NCBI RefSeq assembly: GCF_001544535.1
Contig: NZ_FCON02000006.1
Coordinates: 81,799 to 145,798 of the forward strand
Direction of reading: 5' to 3'
DNA from: Caballeronia choica
GTDB lineage: Bacteria > Pseudomonadota > Gammaproteobacteria > Burkholderiales > Burkholderiaceae
DNA: 64,000 bases
The notes beneath the pieces are model-generated. The model was not told where the DNA came from. It saw only the letters and a program-made list of their open reading frames with translations, and ran no database searches. Made by a program: the position numbers and the translations under genes. Numbering within the stretch: position 1 is the first letter of the stretch; the number at the start of each line of letters is the position of its first letter. Shown here piece after piece: positions 62,001-64,000 of the stretch.

Positions 62001-63456
62001 CGATCCGCGCCTGCTCGCGCAAGTCATCCGCAACCTGCTGTCGAACGCGTTGAAATATACGCGGCGCGGCAAGGTGCTGCTCGGCTGCCGTCGACGCGCT
62101 CACATGCTGCGCATCGAGATCTGGGATACGGGTGTCGGCATTCCCGGCGAAGAGCTCGAGGCGATCTTCCACGAATATCACCAGCTCGATAACGCGGCAC
62201 GCGAACGCAGCCGGGGACTGGGGCTGGGATTGTCCATCGCGCAACGGCTTGCCGAACTTCTGGGAAGCCGTATCAGCGTGCGCTCGCATCCCGGCAAGGG
62301 CTCGGTCTTCGCGATCGAGGTCGCGCTTGCCGGGACCGAGGCACGCGCGGTTGCGGCCGGCGAGAGTCCGAAAGACACGAGCGGACCCACGCACGCCGCG
62401 CGTCGCTCCGGCTCGATTCTGGTGATCGAGGACGACCCCGACGTGAGCGACCTGATCGTCCGCCTGCTTGACGACGAAGGTCATCGCACCGTGCGGGCGT
62501 CGAGCGGCACCGAGGTGCTCGCGCGCGTGGCGCGCGGCATGCGATGCCCTGATCTGATTCTTGCCGACTACAACCTCCCGCAGGGCATGAATGGTCTCGA
62601 ACTCGCCACGAAACTGCGCGAGACCTTCCAGTGTGACATTCCTGCCATCATCCTGACCGGCGACATATCGACCGCGACGTGGTTCGCCGTCGCGCGGCAA
62701 CCCTTCCTGCAACTCAACAAGCCGGTCAAGGCCCTTGAACTCCTGAGCGCGATCGAGTCGCTTTTGGCGGTGGCGCCGGCGGCGACTGGTGTGCACGCCC
62801 CGGCAGCAGGATCGCTCATCGAAACCGGAAACGCCCGCGAGGACCCTGCTCTCGTCTATGTAGTCGACGACGACCGGTACATCCGCGACGGGGTGCGCGC
62901 GATTCTCGAAGGCGAGGGCCAAACGGTGGAGGATTTCGATTCGTGTGAAGCGTTTCTCGAAGCCTATCGACCCGGGCGGGACGCCTGTCTGCTGATCGAT
63001 GCCTATCTGCCCGGCATGAGCGGGCTCGATTTGCTGCAGCGTCTGAGGGACGCGGGCGACCGCCTGCCCGCGATCATGGTGACGGGCAACAGCGACGTGC
63101 GCGTGGCAGTCCAGGCGATGAAGGCCGGCGCCTCGGACTTCATCGAAAAGCCGATCGGACCGGCCGAATTGATCGAGAGTGTCGGGCGGGCATTCGAGCA
63201 GTCGATGGATTCGCACAAGCTGGCCGCATGGCGGGACGCGGCCGCGCGTCACATCGCGGATCTCACGCCGCGTCAGCGGCAGATCATGGAACTGGTGCTC
63301 GCCGGCCGTCCGAGCAAGATCATTGCCGCCGATCTCGGCATCAGCCAGCGCACGGTTGAAAATCATCGCGCGTCGATCATGAAAAAGACCGGTTCCAGGT
63401 CGTTGCCGGCGCTGACTCGTCTCGCGCTTGCGGCCGCTTCGAAGGAGGGTCGCTAG
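59035..63456 (+). CDS. CheB-CheR-PAS-histidine kinase-REC-REC-LuxR hybrid protein
   Basis: A 1473-residue protein. Order of domains: CheB methylesterase (about 33-218, catalytic S41 in GASAGG, H in VQHLDP, D in GTGADGS), CheR methyltransferase (about 242-508, SAM site WVAACSTGEETYSLAM), linker, a long Asn/Glu-rich coiled coil (668-758), PAS (752-855), histidine kinase with phosphoacceptor His near 889 (AAASHDLRQPLQ), ATPase domain (to about 1100), two receivers (1125-1242, 1272-1388) and a LuxR-type helix-turn-helix (1405-1470). The ATG at 59035 is favoured. It joins chemotaxis-type methylation enzymes to a complete phosphorelay and its own DNA-binding output. No chemoreceptor or cheA lies nearby. 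Confidence 0.93.
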   Translation: MPGSPPSEVCVTQPTSGNPEAPLTGSPAPRGEMVVVGIGASAGGLEACQKLLEALPPRTGRAWILVQHLDPTHESMMAQLLAAHTSMIVCEAAEGMLLEPEHLYVIVPDAYLSVAQGVLRLTRPQARHGARLPFDYLLHSLAQEYGDRAACVILSGTGADGSLGLMSVKARGGLVIAQDPDEAAYGGMPRSAIQTNAVDLVLPVERIPASLLPHRDRSCAQSARTDVPAERAAGHCEPAWLGEIIELLLTRTAYDFTLYKHGTLRRRVERRRAMAGIEAGDMDRYLAILRDDAGELDLLAKDLLINVTRFFRDPEVFDFLAERIVPDLIGHASPGHAIRVWVAACSTGEETYSLAMLLREKMASAACNIELQVFASDIDADAVASAREGLYPATIEADVSPARLARFFSREERGYRVLPELRASIVFTVHDVLVNPPFSQLDLVSCRNLLIYLNPEAQAKVVSQFDFALRDGGVLLIGNAETLLNADARFEIISRLERVYRHIARHHSRHAALSVNLGDGARLLPQPGPRLGPARRSSVAEVARSRLLDTYAPAAVLVNRNHECLYFFGSTAPYLHVPAGQPTHDVLALAPKDLRTRLRSAIQRATRTNARVVAAGGTVNEAGHAVPFDLDLQPLSSDGEDLLLICFVAAPRGGEPHPASIAPHDLPRVTALEHELEATKTELEDAIRSLEISGEDQKAINEEALSINEEYQSTNEELLTSKEELQSLNEELTALNGQLQETLERQRTTSNDLQNVLYSTNVATLFLDTHLNIRFFTPATRLFFSVIPGDIGRPLADLSSLASDRNLLADARTVLQTSTLVEREIEAQSGIWFIRRILPYRTDDNGVEGVVITFTDVTERKLAAKALEAAKLHADQANTAKSRFLAAASHDLRQPLQTLALLQGALAKMVEGDDAQSLIARLDQTLGAMSGMLNTLLDINQIESGTVRAERVRFSIADLLDRMRDEFSYHAEAHGLGLRVAPCGLDVQSDPRLLAQVIRNLLSNALKYTRRGKVLLGCRRRAHMLRIEIWDTGVGIPGEELEAIFHEYHQLDNAARERSRGLGLGLSIAQRLAELLGSRISVRSHPGKGSVFAIEVALAGTEARAVAAGESPKDTSGPTHAARRSGSILVIEDDPDVSDLIVRLLDDEGHRTVRASSGTEVLARVARGMRCPDLILADYNLPQGMNGLELATKLRETFQCDIPAIILTGDISTATWFAVARQPFLQLNKPVKALELLSAIESLLAVAPAATGVHAPAAGSLIETGNAREDPALVYVVDDDRYIRDGVRAILEGEGQTVEDFDSCEAFLEAYRPGRDACLLIDAYLPGMSGLDLLQRLRDAGDRLPAIMVTGNSDVRVAVQAMKAGASDFIEKPIGPAELIESVGRAFEQSMDSHKLAAWRDAAARHIADLTPRQRQIMELVLAGRPSKIIAADLGISQRTVENHRASIMKKTGSRSLPALTRLALAAASKEGR

Positions 63457-63555
63457 CGCTTGGGGGGACGTTACACCGTTTGATGCGCTCTGGCTTTCAT
63501 GAAACTTGTTTTGGTTTTGGTCTATTTGCTCTGCCCCTGTCCGGGGCGGGACTCA

Positions 63556-63579
63556 CTTTCTTTGCTGCTGCAAAGAAAG
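63556..63579. repeat. Perfect 10-bp stem-loop, probable interspersed repeat
   Basis: CTTTCTTTGC-TGCT-GCAAAGAAAG is a perfect inverted repeat 100 bp after the hybrid sensor stop, followed by a second AAGCAAAGAAAGC. I recall very similar CTTTCTTTGC...GCAAAGAAAG elements scattered in Burkholderia genomes. It may also work as a terminator. Conservation was not checked. Confidence 0.6.
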
Positions 63580-63744
63580 TAAGCAAAGAAAGCAGCTTTC
63601 CAACGCCAATCCTTGCCATGCGCCTCCAGACCGCTCCCTCGGAGTGGTCCAACCGGGGGAGTGTCCTTAGCGGGGTTTCATCGTTGTTGGCATGTAGAAA
63701 AGGCGCGCACGTCGCACCGCTACACGGAGTGGATCAGCAGTCAT

Positions 63745-63864
63745 TCATCCGTCCTGGCACTTCGTGCGCTTCATGTCGAAGCCGCTCTCGATGAGCTTGC
63801 GCACTGCTGCATCGGCTTCCCGATGATCGTTGAAGGTGGCGATCACAACATCGTTTCCATTCAT
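63745..63864 (-). pseudogene. Truncated general-stress/DUF1269-like small protein
   Basis: Thirty-nine codons begin DVVIATFNDHREADAAVRKLIESGFDMK, matching the N-terminus of membrane-associated general stress proteins (usually continuing KLSIVGRDYH, 150 residues or more), then shift into TKCQDG and a TGA. GGAGAAG lies upstream of the ATG at 63864. The rest of the gene is absent; the repeat region starts just beyond. Confidence 0.55.
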
Positions 63865-64000
63865 TTTGCTTCTCCGTTGAAGGCGTGGCAGATGCATCGA
63901 TCGTAGCGACGACGAGCGCCGCTGGGCAGCCTCGGAAACGACTCAGCGTTTTGCGAAGCGGCGGACTCGGTTTCCCGTGCCGGCTGCAAGGCTGACCGAC

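Noticed and set aside
58600-63366. Two very long minus-strand frames (768 and 800 codons) opposite the hybrid sensor
   Set aside because: Third-position GC keeps the antisense frame open across the gene. Composition is Arg/Gln/His-rich and the sense protein has eight recognisable domains.

Overview
This is a GC-rich window with dense coding and few intergenic gaps. It looks like an accessory or catabolic region of a member of the Burkholderiales, most likely Paraburkholderia, Caballeronia or Burkholderia. Supporting signs are the DUF4148 and BON periplasmic proteins, a Burkholderia-type porin, many LysR, GntR(FCD) and AraC regulators beside small catabolic operons, and IS701, IS6 and IS5 debris. 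No rRNA, tRNA, CRISPR array or phage module was found. The taxon is inferred from gene content only.

Layout. (1) 1-6.6 kb: a minus-strand aromatic or ring-cleavage operon (FAH-fold hydrolase, FAD hydroxylase, two-domain VOC/extradiol enzyme, BKACE enzyme, KstD-like flavoprotein running off the edge) divergent from a GntR/FCD regulator. (2) 6.7-12.2 kb: an SDR, an NTF2-like protein and a probable fumarylpyruvate hydrolase, mixed with truncated genes (SDR, flavoprotein, acyl-CoA synthetase, LysR, alpha/beta hydrolase). (3) 12.4-17.8 kb: a plus-strand redox/quinone set (pirin, DoxX, WrbA, SnoaL-like, SDR, quinone oxidoreductase) followed by a LysR gene. (4) 17.8-22.5 kb: porin, BON protein, 3' remnant of a zeta-class GST isomerase, MFS carrier and gentisate 1,2-dioxygenase. 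A duplicated ~95-bp segment lies upstream of the porin and again at the start of the isomerase remnant. (5) 22.5-24.2 kb: a decayed stretch with an IS701-family relic. (6) 24.2-36.2 kb: an organosulfur-type operon (SfnB-like enzyme, two LLM flavin monooxygenases, TauD-like dioxygenase, complete Opp-type ABC importer) divergent from a flavoprotein; several of its proteins are very poor in Cys and Met. (7) 36.2-41.2 kb: SDR pseudogene, DUF4148 protein, GNAT, MBL-fold hydrolase, DUF1348 protein and GST. (8) 41.5-49 kb: AraC regulator with direct-repeat operators, divergent from enoyl-CoA hydratase, class III CoA-transferase, fumarylacetoacetase, a DUF485/solute:sodium symporter pair and a DUF302 protein. 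(9) 49-50 kb: IS6/IS5 scraps and a glcD pseudogene carrying a hexanucleotide repeat expansion. (10) 50-55.8 kb: MFS, ApnO-like, OiaX-like RuBisCO-like protein, OiaK-like DUF1537 kinase and GntR, that is, a D-apionate catabolic operon. (11) 55.9-64 kb: LysR, NRAMP-related transporter, a ~1473-residue CheB-CheR-PAS-histidine kinase-REC-REC-LuxR protein, a stem-loop repeat and a truncated small gene.

How it fits together. The window reads as a stack of separately regulated catabolic modules, each paired with its own regulator and often its own transporter, with broken genes at many module borders. The gentisate route is split: dioxygenase at 21.4 kb, probable fumarylpyruvate hydrolase at 9.3 kb, and only the 3' end of an isomerase at 20 kb. 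The best leads are the sulfur-sparing operon, the RuBisCO-like protein operon, the chemosensory fusion protein and the duplicated segment near the porin.
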